Shown here piece after piece: positions 22,503 to 34,336 of a DNA stretch of 64,000 nucleotides. The notes under the pieces were generated by a model that did no database searches, was not told where the DNA came from, and saw nothing but the letters and a program-made list of their open reading frames with translations. Both the position numbers and the translations under genes were made by a program. This stretch comes from Paracidovorax konjaci (GTDB taxonomy: Bacteria > Pseudomonadota > Gammaproteobacteria > Burkholderiales > Burkholderiaceae_C): assembly GCF_900112675.1 (NCBI RefSeq), contig NZ_FOMQ01000004.1, positions 124,001 to 188,000 of the forward strand. The letters run 5' to 3'. Numbering within the stretch: position 1 is the first letter of the stretch; each line of letters opens with the position of its first letter.

Positions 22503-23540
22503 ATGTTTTCATACCTCCTCAAGCGCGTGCTGCTGATGCTGCCCACCCTGCTGGGCGTGCTCCTGCTCACCTTCGTCGTGATCCAGTTCGTCCCCGGCGG
22601 GCCGGTGGAGCAATACCTGGCCGAGGCCAAGGCCGGACTGGGCGGGCGCGGCGGCGGGGCGGAAAGCGGTGGGTTGGCATACCGCGGTGCCCAGGGCGTG
22701 GACCCGAAGCGGCTGGAGCAGATCAAATCGCTCTACGGTTTCGACAAGCCTGCGCACGAGCGCTTTCTGCACATGCTGGGGCAGTTCGCTCGGTTCGATC
22801 TGGGTCGCAGCTTCTTCCAGAACAAGGAGGTCTGGCAACTGGTGAAAGAGAAGCTGCCCGTCTCCATCAGCCTGGGGCTCTGGACCTTCTTCATCAGCTA
22901 CCTGGTGGCCGTGCCGCTCGGGGTGGCCAAGGCGGTACGGGCGGGCTCGCGCTTCGATTTCGTGACGACGCTGATCGTGCTCGTGGGCTATGCCATTCCG
23001 GGTTTCGTGCTGGGGGTGGCCTTGCTGGTCGTCTTCGGCGGGCAACTGCAGTGGTTCCCGCTGCGCGGGCTGACCTCTGCGAACTGGGACGAAATGTCCT
23101 GGGGCGCGCGCATCGTGGACTACCTCTGGCACATCACGCTGCCGGTGACCGCGATGGTGGTCGGCAGCTTCGCGGTGACCGCGATGCTCACCAAGAACGC
23201 CTTCCTGGAGGAAATCCGCAAGCAATATGTCCTGACGGCGCGCGCCAAGGGCCTTTCTGAACGGCAGGTGCTCTGGAAGCACGTGTTTCGCAATGCGCTG
23301 ATTCCCATCATCACCGGGTTTCCGGCGGCATTCATCGGCGCGTTCTTCACCGGGTCGCTGCTGATCGAGACACTGTTCTCGCTCGATGGCCTGGGGCTGC
23401 TGAGCTACGAGAGCGTGATCCGGCGCGACTATCCGGTCGTGCTCGGGACCCTCTATCTCTTCACGCTGATCGGGCTCGTGACCAAGCTCGTGAGCGATCT
23501 CTGCTATGTCTGGGTGGACCCGCGTGTCAAGTTCGACTGA
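22503..23540 (+). CDS. yejB: Peptide ABC transporter permease (YejB-like)
   Basis: A 345-residue inner-membrane permease with an N-terminal membrane segment (LLKRVLLMLPTLLGVLLLTFVVIQF), a periplasmic insertion (about 38-110) and five further segments. The EAA-type loop for ATPase contact is in LTARAKGLSERQVLWKHVFRNALIP. It lies seven bases after yejA. Confidence 0.92.
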   Translation: MFSYLLKRVLLMLPTLLGVLLLTFVVIQFVPGGPVEQYLAEAKAGLGGRGGGAESGGLAYRGAQGVDPKRLEQIKSLYGFDKPAHERFLHMLGQFARFDLGRSFFQNKEVWQLVKEKLPVSISLGLWTFFISYLVAVPLGVAKAVRAGSRFDFVTTLIVLVGYAIPGFVLGVALLVVFGGQLQWFPLRGLTSANWDEMSWGARIVDYLWHITLPVTAMVVGSFAVTAMLTKNAFLEEIRKQYVLTARAKGLSERQVLWKHVFRNALIPIITGFPAAFIGAFFTGSLLIETLFSLDGLGLLSYESVIRRDYPVVLGTLYLFTLIGLVTKLVSDLCYVWVDPRVKFD

Positions 23541-23547
23541 CCTTCCC

Positions 23548-24650
23548 ATGGCGGCCGATGGCCGTTCCCTGTCGGGGCCGATCGGCGCCGCTTCGCCGGA
23601 CACTGGTGCAGCCAAGTCGGCAACGGCGCGGTCGCTGCCGCCCGGGCGGCGCGCGTGGCAGCGGTTCAAGCGCAACCGCCTGGGCTACTGGAGCCTCATC
23701 GCGTTCTGCGTACTGGTGGTACTGAGCCTGGGGGCGGAACTGGTCAGCAACGATCGCCCGCTCCTGGTGCGGTACGAAGGGCGGTTCTACCTGCCGATGT
23801 TGCACGACTATTCCGAGAAGACCTTCGGCGGCGACTTTGAGACCCCTGCCGACTACCTCGACCCATTCGTGCGCGAGCGGCTTGGCGCCGGTGGCAACTG
23901 GGCCCTCTACACGTTGAACCCTTACGGCCCCCACACGCTGAATTATTTCGCAAAGGCGCCGAATCCATCGGGGCCGACCGCCGACAACTGGCTGGGCACG
24001 GACGACCGCGGCAGAGACCTGCTGGCGCAGCTCATCTACGGATTCCGCGTGAGCGTGCTTTTCGGCTTCGCGCTCACGGCCGTCGGGGTGCTGCTTGGGG
24101 TCGCAACGGGTGCGATCCAGGGTTTCTTCGGCGGCCGTACCGACCTGGCCTTCCAGCGGTTCATCGAGATCTGGGGCTCGATGCCGGAGCTGTATCTGCT
24201 CATCATCTTCTCGGCCGTGTTCGCACCCAGCGTGGGGCTGCTGCTGGTTCTTCTTTCGCTGTTCGGCTGGATGGGGCTGTCGGACTATGTACGCGCCGAG
24301 TTCCTGCGCAACCGCCAGCTCGACTACGTGAAGGCGGCGAGAGCCCTCGGCGTGCCCAATGGGCAGATCATCTGGCGCCATATCCTGCCCAACAGCATGA
24401 CGCCGGTGGTCACCTTCCTGCCGTTTCGCATGAGCGCCGCGATCCTCGCGCTGGCTTCGCTCGATTTCCTGGGCCTGGGTGTGCCGCCGGGAACGCCCTC
24501 GCTGGGCGAGCTGCTGAACCAGGGCAAGAACAATATCGATGCGTGGTGGATTTCGATCTTCACCTTCGGCGTGCTGGTGACCACGCTGCTGCTGCTCACT
24601 TTCATGGGCGATGCGCTGAGGGATGCGCTCGATCCAAGAAAGGCCGACCG

Positions 24651-24654
<4 letters not shown>
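23548..24654 (+). CDS. yejE: Peptide ABC transporter permease (YejE-like)
   Basis: A 368-residue permease. The cytoplasmic N-terminus (RAWQRFKRNRLGYWSLIAF) leads into the first membrane segment, followed by a periplasmic region and five segments. The EAA loop is YVKAARALGVPNGQIIWRHILPN. The start could also be GTG 23524, overlapping yejB; neither has a strong ribosome binding site, so translation is probably coupled to yejB. The stop overlaps the next start by four bases. Confidence 0.9.
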
Positions 24655-26360
<1,706 letters not shown>

Positions 26361-26416
26361 ACCGCCGGTGCGCGGGGCCGCGCTGCGCCGGGGCTGCGGG
26401 TGGCTGGGAGTGCCCG

Positions 26417-28663
26417 TCACTCCACGGCGATGGGCTCCTGGTCCGTTCCCGCATAGAGCCGGAACTGTTTTCTGCCCGCACGCTTGGCCGTGTACAGGGC
26501 GACGTCCGCGCTTCTTGCCAGCTCTTCGAAGCTCTCTCCGTGCTGTGGGAAGAGGGCAATGCCGCCGCTCAGGAAGATCTGCTTCGACTCGCCCAGCAGG
26601 TCGAAGGGCGCCTCGCAGGCGGCCATGATCTTTTTCGACACGAGGCAGGCCTGTTCGGCATGCTCCACGATCGGCAAGAGAACGATGAATTCATCACCGC
26701 CCTGACGGCACACCGTGTCCGAGCGGCGAACGCAGCTGCTGAAGCGCCTGGCCACCTGCACCAGGAGCAGATCTCCCGCATCGTGCCCGAGGGTGTCGTT
26801 GATCTGCTTGAAGCCGTCGAGATCGATGTACATCAGGGCCAGGCCATGGCCGTCGCGGCGCGCATGGGCGATGGCCTGCTGCGCGCGATCCTGGAGCAGC
26901 ACGCGGTTGGGCAGGTCCGTCAGCATGTCGTGTTGCGCGAGGTGGGCCATGCGCCGCGCCAGGGCCATGGCTTCGGTCACGTCGCGCAGGACCATCACGG
27001 TGCCTGTGATCTGGCCGTGCCGATCGGTGATGGAGCTCACGCTGTTCTCGACGTCGATGCGCCGGCCATCCCGGCACTGCAGCACCAGTCCGCGTTCGGT
27101 CGGCTTGGTGGCGGCACCCGCCAGTGCGCTGTGGGCGGGGTGCGATGCCGGTGTTCCCGCGGACGTGGCGAGGGGCGCCACTTCGTCGATGTCGCGGCCT
27201 GCAGCGTGGAAGGCCTGCCAGCCCGTCATTTTTTCCGCCACGGGGTTGATGTAGGTGACGTGTCCGGTGGCGTCGGTGCATAGCACGGCGTCGCCGATCG
27301 ATTGCAGCGTGAGGCGGACAAGTTCCTTTTCTTCGAAGAGCAGGTCCTCCATGCGCTTGCGTTCCGTGAGGTCGTCGATCTGGACGAAGATGCCTTGCGT
27401 TCCGGTGCCGTCATGGTCGGGAATGTACGAGACCAGCGTATGCCTGAATTCCCCCGAGGAGAGCTGGACTGTGCGCTCGAAGACCTGTTTGCGCCCTTGG
27501 AGGGCCCGTTCCAGGTGGGGCCGCGCGAAAGCGTAGGTATCGGCGTCCAGGGCCTCCTGGATGGGCTTGTCGCGGATCTGCTCCTGGGACAGCCCGAGCC
27601 AGTCGAGGTACGCCTGGTTGGCGAAGCGATTGCGCAGATGCCGGTCCCAATAGCCCACGAGCGATGGTAGGTTGTCGAGGATGGTGCGCATGTCGTGCTG
27701 GGCCTGGTGCAACTGGCCCGCTATCGCTTGCCGGCGCGCGAGTTCCCGTGCAAACAGCACGGCCAGCCCCACGCAGGCGACCATGAGCAGCGCAGCAAAC
27801 GACCCGAGCACCAGTGCGCTCTGCCGCCACTTCGACAGGATGCTGTCGACGGACTGCGCTACCGCCACCACCAGCGGATAGTCGCCCACGCGCCGGAAGG
27901 CATGCAGGCGGGCCACGCCGTCGCGCGAGTCTGCCGCCGTTTCGGTGAAGTGCCCCTCCCGGAGGTTGCCAAAGCGAGCCAGATGGCTCGGCTCCACCGA
28001 CTGCCCGCTGTCTTCGGTGCGAAAGGGGAACCGCGCGATGGCCATGCCATCCGTGCGGACGATCTCCGCCAGGCTTTGGGGCCCCAGGCCGAGGGATTCG
28101 AACAGCTCCTTGAAATAGCTGAGCCGCACGGTGCCCACCACCACTCCCGCAAAACTGCCGTCGTCGCGGTAGTAGGCCCGGCTCATCGCCAGGCTGTATT
28201 CGCCCGAAACCCGGCCACGGATCGGGGTGCCGATATAGACCCCGTAGGCTTTCTCCCGGGTGTGGACCCGAAAATAATCCCGGTCTGCCAGATTGGGTGC
28301 GTTGGGGATCTTGCCTGTGGAGCTGATCAGCAGGTTGCCTCCCGGGTCGAGGATGGCGACAGCGCCGAGCCCGCGTGTCCGCAGCGAGTGGTCGAAGAGC
28401 ATCGCCCGCTGCATGTCTTCAGGCAGGGTGTGCAGGTCCGGCCGGGCCAGGATATCCACCACTCCGGCCAAGGAGTGATCGAAGCCATCGAGCGTCCGTC
28501 CGATGTTCTGCTCGAGCGTGCGGGCAAAGGCGGCGTTGGCATCCTGGGCGTAGTGCCACTCATCGTCGCGGATGCTGAGGATGGTGCGGGCGAAGAGGGC
28601 GCCGATGCCCACCGACAGTGCAATGGCCAGCAGGATCAGGCGGCGGTGGGGATGCAGACGCAT
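26417..28663 (-). CDS. Membrane diguanylate cyclase with sensor, two PAS and GGDEF domains
   Basis: A 748-residue enzyme making the second messenger c-di-GMP. The N-terminal membrane segment is followed by a periplasmic CACHE-like sensor (to about 285), a second membrane segment, two PAS domains (about 325-570) and a GGDEF domain. The active-site motif is intact (RQGGDEFIVL), and RRSD five residues upstream is an RxxD inhibitory site, so the enzyme should be product-inhibited. There is no EAL domain. It faces yejF convergently. The ligand is unknown; CACHE sensors often bind amino acids or organic acids. Confidence 0.9.
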   Translation of the reverse strand: MRLHPHRRLILLAIALSVGIGALFARTILSIRDDEWHYAQDANAAFARTLEQNIGRTLDGFDHSLAGVVDILARPDLHTLPEDMQRAMLFDHSLRTRGLGAVAILDPGGNLLISSTGKIPNAPNLADRDYFRVHTREKAYGVYIGTPIRGRVSGEYSLAMSRAYYRDDGSFAGVVVGTVRLSYFKELFESLGLGPQSLAEIVRTDGMAIARFPFRTEDSGQSVEPSHLARFGNLREGHFTETAADSRDGVARLHAFRRVGDYPLVVAVAQSVDSILSKWRQSALVLGSFAALLMVACVGLAVLFARELARRQAIAGQLHQAQHDMRTILDNLPSLVGYWDRHLRNRFANQAYLDWLGLSQEQIRDKPIQEALDADTYAFARPHLERALQGRKQVFERTVQLSSGEFRHTLVSYIPDHDGTGTQGIFVQIDDLTERKRMEDLLFEEKELVRLTLQSIGDAVLCTDATGHVTYINPVAEKMTGWQAFHAAGRDIDEVAPLATSAGTPASHPAHSALAGAATKPTERGLVLQCRDGRRIDVENSVSSITDRHGQITGTVMVLRDVTEAMALARRMAHLAQHDMLTDLPNRVLLQDRAQQAIAHARRDGHGLALMYIDLDGFKQINDTLGHDAGDLLLVQVARRFSSCVRRSDTVCRQGGDEFIVLLPIVEHAEQACLVSKKIMAACEAPFDLLGESKQIFLSGGIALFPQHGESFEELARSADVALYTAKRAGRKQFRLYAGTDQEPIAVE

Positions 28664-28748
28664 GGACGGATGCAGCGGCGTGTGGGTAAGCTCGCCCCGA
28701 GAGGGCTGAATGTCTTGTGGGGGTCTTCCGTTGCTCGTCCAGGCACCT

Positions 28749-29801
28749 TCATCGGGTGTGGTTGGGCGGGGAGAAAAGGTCCCAGGTGGCGATGAACAGC
28801 GCTGCGATGACCGGCCCGATCACGAAGCCCGTCAGCCCGAAAAGGGCCATCCCGCCCAGGGTGGAAATCAGCACGATGTAGTCGGGCATCTTCGTGTCCT
28901 TGCCCACCAGCACGGGGCGCAGCACGTTGTCCACCAGGCCGATCACACCGATACCGAAAATCGTCAGCGTGACTCCTTGCCAGATGGCGCCCGTCGCCAG
29001 GAAATACACCGCCACAGGCGCCCAGATGAGCCCTGCGCCGACGGCGGGCAGCAGCGACAGAAAGGCCATGAGCACACCCCAGAGAACGGGGCCCTGGATG
29101 CCGAGGAACCAGAACGCCAGTCCACCCAGGGCGCCCTGCACCGCAGCCACCGCGATATTGCCTTTGACCGTGGCGCGGATGACCGTCGTGAATTTGATGG
29201 CGAGCTGGCGCTTGTGCCCCTCGTCGAGCGGCGTGGCCTCCCGGATCCGCACCGCCAGTGCAGCGCCGTCGCGCAGCAGGAAGAACAGCAGGTACAGCAT
29301 GATCCCGAAGCTCACCAGGAACTGCAGCGTGTTCTGGCCGAAATCGATGGCCTTGCTGGCGACGAACTGCGTGGCCTGAACCGTCACGGACGACAGCCGC
29401 TCCTGGAGTTCCGCCGCCGTGGTCAGGTTCAGGCGTTCCAGTACCTGCAGGGCCCAGGAGGGCAAGGCCTGCATGATCTGCTGGACATAGGCCGCAAAGT
29501 TCAGTTGCCCGGACCGCATGCGCTCGTACACGAGGCTGCCTTCCTGCACCAGCGAGATGGTGATGAGGGTCAGGGGGAGTATCACGACCACCAGGCACAG
29601 CCCCAGGGTGCACAGCGCCGCCAGGTTGTGGCGGCGTGGCATGCGGTTGAGCAACCTCCGGTGGAGCGGCGCGAAGAGGATCGCGAGCACGATCCCCCAG
29701 AACACCGCCCCGTGAAAGGGCCAGAGGATCGCGAGAAAAGCCAGGCTGACGGCGATCAGCAGGGCGATGAAAGTGCGGTTTTGCAATAGGGCTGACTTCA
29801 T
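28749..29801 (-). CDS. PerM/AI-2E-exporter-family permease
   Basis: A 350-residue integral membrane protein with the hydrophobic pattern of the PerM (UPF0118) family: two segments at the N-terminus, a long polar helical stretch (about 90-190) and then four to five segments with the conserved GVLMAFLSLLPAVGAGLIWAP and GVIGLVDNVLRP. Members have been linked to autoinducer-2 export or Na+/H+ exchange; the substrate here cannot be told. ATG 29801 removes 38 upstream residues with no family character. Confidence 0.85.
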   Translation of the reverse strand: MKSALLQNRTFIALLIAVSLAFLAILWPFHGAVFWGIVLAILFAPLHRRLLNRMPRRHNLAALCTLGLCLVVVILPLTLITISLVQEGSLVYERMRSGQLNFAAYVQQIMQALPSWALQVLERLNLTTAAELQERLSSVTVQATQFVASKAIDFGQNTLQFLVSFGIMLYLLFFLLRDGAALAVRIREATPLDEGHKRQLAIKFTTVIRATVKGNIAVAAVQGALGGLAFWFLGIQGPVLWGVLMAFLSLLPAVGAGLIWAPVAVYFLATGAIWQGVTLTIFGIGVIGLVDNVLRPVLVGKDTKMPDYIVLISTLGGMALFGLTGFVIGPVIAALFIATWDLFSPPNHTR

Positions 29802-30024
29802 GACTCGGCAGTGGGGCTGTGTTGCCGAAATGTACGCGACGCGCAAGGCATATCTCCGGGGCTTTGTGATCGTGTGGGCGTCGGCAGGTGTTCGATGGCA
29901 CAATCGTGGCCGCAAGATTAAGGCCCTTCCCCAGCCACAGTCGCATCCGCCAACCGGTTCAGCCGTGTCGCGGAAGGTTTACCAACCAGCTAATGCTTCC
30001 CTCAGGGAAGCGGAGGTCAGCGGA

Positions 30025-32904
30025 ATGAGCGATACGACGTCCGTCTATCAAGCCTACCAAGGCAACACCTATCTCTTCGGTGGCAATGCCCCCTATGTCG
30101 AAGAGATGTACGAGAGCTACCTCGTCAATCCGGGCAGCGTGCCCGACACGTGGCGCGAATATTTCGACGCGCTGCAGCACGTGCCGGCCGTGGACGGCTC
30201 CAATTCCCGGGACGTTCCCCACCAACCCGTCATCAACGCTTTCGCCGAGCGCGCGAAGCAGGGCGGCACCCAGGTGGTGGTGGCGACGGGCGCGGATTCC
30301 GAACTCGGCCGCAAGCGCACGGCAGTCCAGCAGCTCATCTCTGCCTATCGCAATGTCGGCCAGCGCTGGGCCGACCTCGATCCCCTGAAGCGGACCGAGC
30401 GCCCCTCCATCCCCGAGCTGGAACTCTCCTTCTACGGCTTCACCGATGCCGACCAGGAGACCGTGTTCAACACCAGCAATACGTTCTTCGGCAAGGAGTC
30501 GATGCCGTTGCGCGAACTCGTCAACGCGCTGCACGAAACCTATTGCGGCACCATCGGTGCCGAGTACATGTATGCCTCCGACCAGAACCAGAAGCGCTGG
30601 TGGCAGGAGAAGCTCGAGAAGATTCGTAGCAAGCCGAACTTCGGCAACGACAAGAAAAAACAGATCCTCGATCGCCTGACTGCCGCCGAAGGACTCGAAC
30701 GCTTTCTGCACACGAAATACGTCGGGCAGAAGCGCTTCTCGCTCGAAGGCGGGGAAAGCTTCATCGCCGCCATGGACGAACTGATCCAGTCGGCCGGTGC
30801 CCGCGGTGTGCAGGAAATCGTCATCGGCATGGCCCACCGCGGTCGCCTGAACGTCCTTGTGAACACCTTGGGCAAGATGCCCAAGGACCTGTTCGCGGAG
30901 TTCGACCATACGGCGCCCGAAGATCTTCCTTCCGGCGACGTGAAGTACCACCAGGGCTTCAGCTCGGATGTGTCCACCACGGGTGGGCCGGTGCATCTGT
31001 CCCTGGCTTTCAATCCCTCCCACCTGGAAATCGTGAACCCTGTCGTCGAGGGTTCGGTCCGTGCCCGCATGGACCGCCGCGACGATCCGCATGGCAAGCA
31101 GGTGCTGCCGGTGCTGGTGCACGGCGATGCCGCGTTCGCTGGTCAGGGTGTCATTCAGGAAACCCTGGCCCTGGCGCAGACCCGTGGTTATTCCACGGGC
31201 GGCACGGTGCACATCGTCATCAACAACCAGATCGGTTTCACCACCTCCGATCCGCGTGACAGCCGTTCCACGCTGTATTGCACCGATGTGGTGAAGATGA
31301 TCGAATCGCCTGTCCTCCACGTGAACGGCGACGATCCGGAAGCCGTGGTGCTGGCAACCCAGCTGGCCCTCGAATTCCGCATGGAATTCCAGAAGGACGT
31401 GGTGGTCGACATCATCTGCTACCGCAAGCTGGGCCACAACGAGCAGGACACGCCGGCGCTGACGCAGCCGCTCATGTACAAGAAGATCGGGCAGCACCCC
31501 GGCACGCGCCGGCTCTATGCCGACAAGCTCGCTGCGCAGGGTCTGGGCGAATCGCTGGGCGACGACATGGTCAAGGCCTATCGCGCCGCCATGGATGCGG
31601 GCAAGCACACGGTCGATCCGGTGCTGACCAATTTCAAGAGCAAGTACGCGGTGGACTGGAGCCCGTTCCTCGGCAAGAAGTGGACCGACGCCGGCGACAC
31701 GGCCATCCCGCTCACCGAGTGGAAGCGTCTGGCTGAGCGCATCACCACCATTCCGGAAGGCGTCTCGCCGCACCCGCTCGTGAAGAAGGTCTATGACGAC
31801 CGCGCGGCCATGGGCCGGGGCGAAGTCAACGTGGACTGGGGCATGGGCGAACACATGGCTTTCGCGTCGCTCGTCGCCAGCGGCTTCCCCGTGCGCCTCT
31901 CGGGCGAGGATTGCGGTCGCGGCACGTTCACGCACCGCCATGCCGTGATCCACGACCAGAACCGCGAGAAGTGGAACGAGGGCTTCTATGTTCCGCTGCA
32001 GAACGCCAGCGAGAACCAGGCGCCGTTCGTCGTCATCGATTCGATCCTCTCCGAAGAGGCCGTGTTGGGCTTCGAATACGGATATGCCTCGAACGATCCC
32101 AACACGCTCGTGATTTGGGAGGCGCAGTTCGGCGACTTCGCCAACGGCGCGCAGGTCGTGATCGACCAGTTCATTGCGTCCGGTGAGGTGAAGTGGGGCC
32201 GTGTGAACGGCATCACCCTGATGCTGCCGCACGGCTACGAAGGCCAGGGTCCGGAGCACAGCTCGGCGCGCCTGGAGCGATTCATGCAGCTGTCGGCGGA
32301 TGCCAACATGCAGGTGGTGCAGCCCACGACGGCCAGCCAGATCTTCCACGTGCTGCGCCGTCAAATGGTCCGGCATCTGCGCAAGCCGCTGATCATCATG
32401 ACGCCCAAGTCCCTCTTGCGGAACAAGGACGCCACGTCGCCGCTGTCCGAATTCACCAAGGGCAGCTTCCAGACGGTGATCCCGGAGCAGAACGAAGCCA
32501 TCGACAAGAAGGCCGAGAAGGTCAAGCGGATCATCGCCTGCTCCGGCAAGGTGTACTACGACCTCGTGAAGAAGCGCGAGGAGAAGGGCATCGACGACGT
32601 GGCGATCATCCGTGTCGAACAGCTCTACCCGTTCCCGCACAAGGCGTTTGCTGCCGAAGTGAAGAAGTACGCGAACGCGACCGACATCGTGTGGTGCCAG
32701 GACGAACCCCAGAACCAGGGCGCTTGGTTCTTCGTGCAGCACTACATCCACGAGAACATGCTCGAAGGGCAGAAGCTGGGTTATTCCGGCCGTGCCGCCT
32801 CGGCATCGCCCGCGGTGGGCTATTCGCACCTGCACCAAGAGCAGCAGAAGGCTCTGGTGGAAGGCGCGTTCGGGAAGCTCAAGGGCTTCGTCCTTGCCAA
32901 GTGA
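30025..32904 (+). CDS. odhA: 2-Oxoglutarate dehydrogenase E1 component
   Basis: The 959-residue thiamine-diphosphate enzyme decarboxylates 2-oxoglutarate in the TCA cycle and passes the succinyl group to the lipoyl arm of OdhB. The N-terminal E2-docking stretch (GGNAPYVEEMYESYL), GMAHRGRLNVL, HIVINNQIGFTTSD and HGDAAFAGQGV are family hallmarks. A cggagg ribosome binding site lies before ATG 30025. It heads an operon with odhB and lpd in the usual betaproteobacterial order. A 998-residue frame on the opposite strand is a GC-bias shadow. Confidence 0.96.
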   Translation: MSDTTSVYQAYQGNTYLFGGNAPYVEEMYESYLVNPGSVPDTWREYFDALQHVPAVDGSNSRDVPHQPVINAFAERAKQGGTQVVVATGADSELGRKRTAVQQLISAYRNVGQRWADLDPLKRTERPSIPELELSFYGFTDADQETVFNTSNTFFGKESMPLRELVNALHETYCGTIGAEYMYASDQNQKRWWQEKLEKIRSKPNFGNDKKKQILDRLTAAEGLERFLHTKYVGQKRFSLEGGESFIAAMDELIQSAGARGVQEIVIGMAHRGRLNVLVNTLGKMPKDLFAEFDHTAPEDLPSGDVKYHQGFSSDVSTTGGPVHLSLAFNPSHLEIVNPVVEGSVRARMDRRDDPHGKQVLPVLVHGDAAFAGQGVIQETLALAQTRGYSTGGTVHIVINNQIGFTTSDPRDSRSTLYCTDVVKMIESPVLHVNGDDPEAVVLATQLALEFRMEFQKDVVVDIICYRKLGHNEQDTPALTQPLMYKKIGQHPGTRRLYADKLAAQGLGESLGDDMVKAYRAAMDAGKHTVDPVLTNFKSKYAVDWSPFLGKKWTDAGDTAIPLTEWKRLAERITTIPEGVSPHPLVKKVYDDRAAMGRGEVNVDWGMGEHMAFASLVASGFPVRLSGEDCGRGTFTHRHAVIHDQNREKWNEGFYVPLQNASENQAPFVVIDSILSEEAVLGFEYGYASNDPNTLVIWEAQFGDFANGAQVVIDQFIASGEVKWGRVNGITLMLPHGYEGQGPEHSSARLERFMQLSADANMQVVQPTTASQIFHVLRRQMVRHLRKPLIIMTPKSLLRNKDATSPLSEFTKGSFQTVIPEQNEAIDKKAEKVKRIIACSGKVYYDLVKKREEKGIDDVAIIRVEQLYPFPHKAFAAEVKKYANATDIVWCQDEPQNQGAWFFVQHYIHENMLEGQKLGYSGRAASASPAVGYSHLHQEQQKALVEGAFGKLKGFVLAK

Positions 32905-32972
32905 TGGCTTAGAAGCATCGCCCCGCGACCCTCGCAACCCACAGCGAAAAAACAAGTTCTGAAAGAATCGTC

Positions 32973-34244
32973 ATGGCTATCGTAGAAGTCAAAGTCCCCC
33001 AACTGTCCGAATCCGTGGCTGAAGCCACGATGCTCTCCTGGAAGAAGAAGGCCGGTGAATCCATCTCCATCGATGAGATCCTGATCGAGATCGAAACCGA
33101 CAAGGTGGTCCTCGAGGTTCCCGCACCGGCTGCAGGTGTGCTCGCCGAGATCGTCCAGGGCGACGGTGCCACCGTGGTGGCCGATCAGGTCATTGCCCGC
33201 ATCGATACGGAGGCCAAGGCAGGCACGGCTGCTGCCCCTGCGGCGGCGCCCGCCGCGGCATCCGCTCCTGCTCCTGCTCCCGCCGCTGTTGCCCCGGCCG
33301 CTGCCGCGGGTGGCTCCAAGGGCGATGTGGCCATGCCGGCTGCCGCCAAGCTGTTGGCGGACAACAACCTTTCCGTGTCGGCGGTGGCTGGCACGGGCAA
33401 GGATGGCCGTGTGACGAAGGGCGACGTGCTGGCCGCCGTGGCTGGCGGCGCCAAGCCGTCTGCTGCGCCGAGTTCCATTCCCACCGGTGTGCCCACGAAG
33501 TCGCTGCCCCAGGTGGCATCGCCAGCGGCGCCCAAGCTGGGTGACCGTCCCGAGCAGCGTGTGCCTATGAGCCGCCTGCGCGCCCGCATCGCCGAGCGCC
33601 TGCTGCAATCGCAGTCCACCAACGCCATCCTGACCACCTTCAACGAGGTGAACATGGCCCCGGTGATGGATCTGCGCAAGAAGTTCCAGGACAGCTTCAC
33701 CAAGGAACACGGCACGAAGCTGGGCTTCATGAGTTTCTTCGTCAAGGCTGCGGTGCATGCACTGAAGAAATTCCCCGTGCTGAATGCTTCCGTGGACGGC
33801 AATGACATCGTCTACCACGGCTACTTCGACATCGGCATCGCCGTCGGTTCGCCGCGGGGCCTCGTGGTGCCTATCCTGCGCAATGCCGATCAGATGAGCT
33901 TTGCCGACATCGAAAAGAAGATCGCCGAGTTCGGCAAGAAAGCCCAGGAAGGCAAGCTTGGCATCGAGGACATGACGGGCGGTACCTTCTCGATCTCCAA
34001 CGGCGGCACCTTCGGCTCGATGCTGTCCACCCCCATCATCAACCCTCCCCAGTCGGCCATTCTGGGCGTGCACGCCACCAAGGACCGTGCCGTGGTGGAG
34101 AACGGGCAAGTCGTCGTTCGTCCGATGAACTATCTGGCCATGTCTTACGACCACCGCATCATTGACGGCCGGGAAGCCGTGCTGGGTCTGGTGGCGATGA
34201 AGGAAGCACTGGAAGATCCGGCCCGCCTGCTGTTCGACATCTGA
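32973..34244 (+). CDS. odhB: Dihydrolipoyllysine succinyltransferase E2 (OdhB/SucB)
   Basis: A 423-residue protein with an N-terminal lipoyl domain (lipoyl-lysine K44 in ETDKVVLE), an Ala/Pro-rich flexible linker (about 80-108), a peripheral-subunit-binding domain ([11 protein letters not shown]...GRVTKGDVL), a second linker and a catalytic domain ending in the active-site motif [13 protein letters not shown]. It transfers the succinyl group to CoA and forms the core of the complex. It follows odhA by 68 bases. Confidence 0.96.
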   Translation: MAIVEVKVPQLSESVAEATMLSWKKKAGESISIDEILIEIETDKVVLEVPAPAAGVLAEIVQGDGATVVADQVIARIDTEAKAGTAAAPAAAPAAASAPAPAPAAVAPAAAAGGSKGDVAMPAAAKLLADNNLSVSAVAGTGKDGRVTKGDVLAAVAGGAKPSAAPSSIPTGVPTKSLPQVASPAAPKLGDRPEQRVPMSRLRARIAERLLQSQSTNAILTTFNEVNMAPVMDLRKKFQDSFTKEHGTKLGFMSFFVKAAVHALKKFPVLNASVDGNDIVYHGYFDIGIAVGSPRGLVVPILRNADQMSFADIEKKIAEFGKKAQEGKLGIEDMTGGTFSISNGGTFGSMLSTPIINPPQSAILGVHATKDRAVVENGQVVVRPMNYLAMSYDHRIIDGREAVLGLVAMKEALEDPARLLFDI

Positions 34245-34336
34245 CCCCCATGAACGGACCCGCCCGCGTGGCCCGGCTGCTGGCCGAGCCCGCCGGTGGG
34301 TTTTTTCTTCAACCGATTCAGCGAGATTGAACTGAC

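Noticed and set aside
20669-22726. 685-codon open frame opposite the yejA-like gene
   Set aside because: Shadow of yejA; no motif.
29959-32955. 998-codon open frame on the strand opposite odhA
   Set aside because: It mirrors odhA in a GC-rich gene; the translation is rich in His, Arg, Leu and Val without any motif, and odhA is certain.
34245-34336. Terminator between odhB and lpd
   Set aside because: A T-run follows CCCGCCGGTGGG, but the stem has no room for a loop; the operon most likely reads through.
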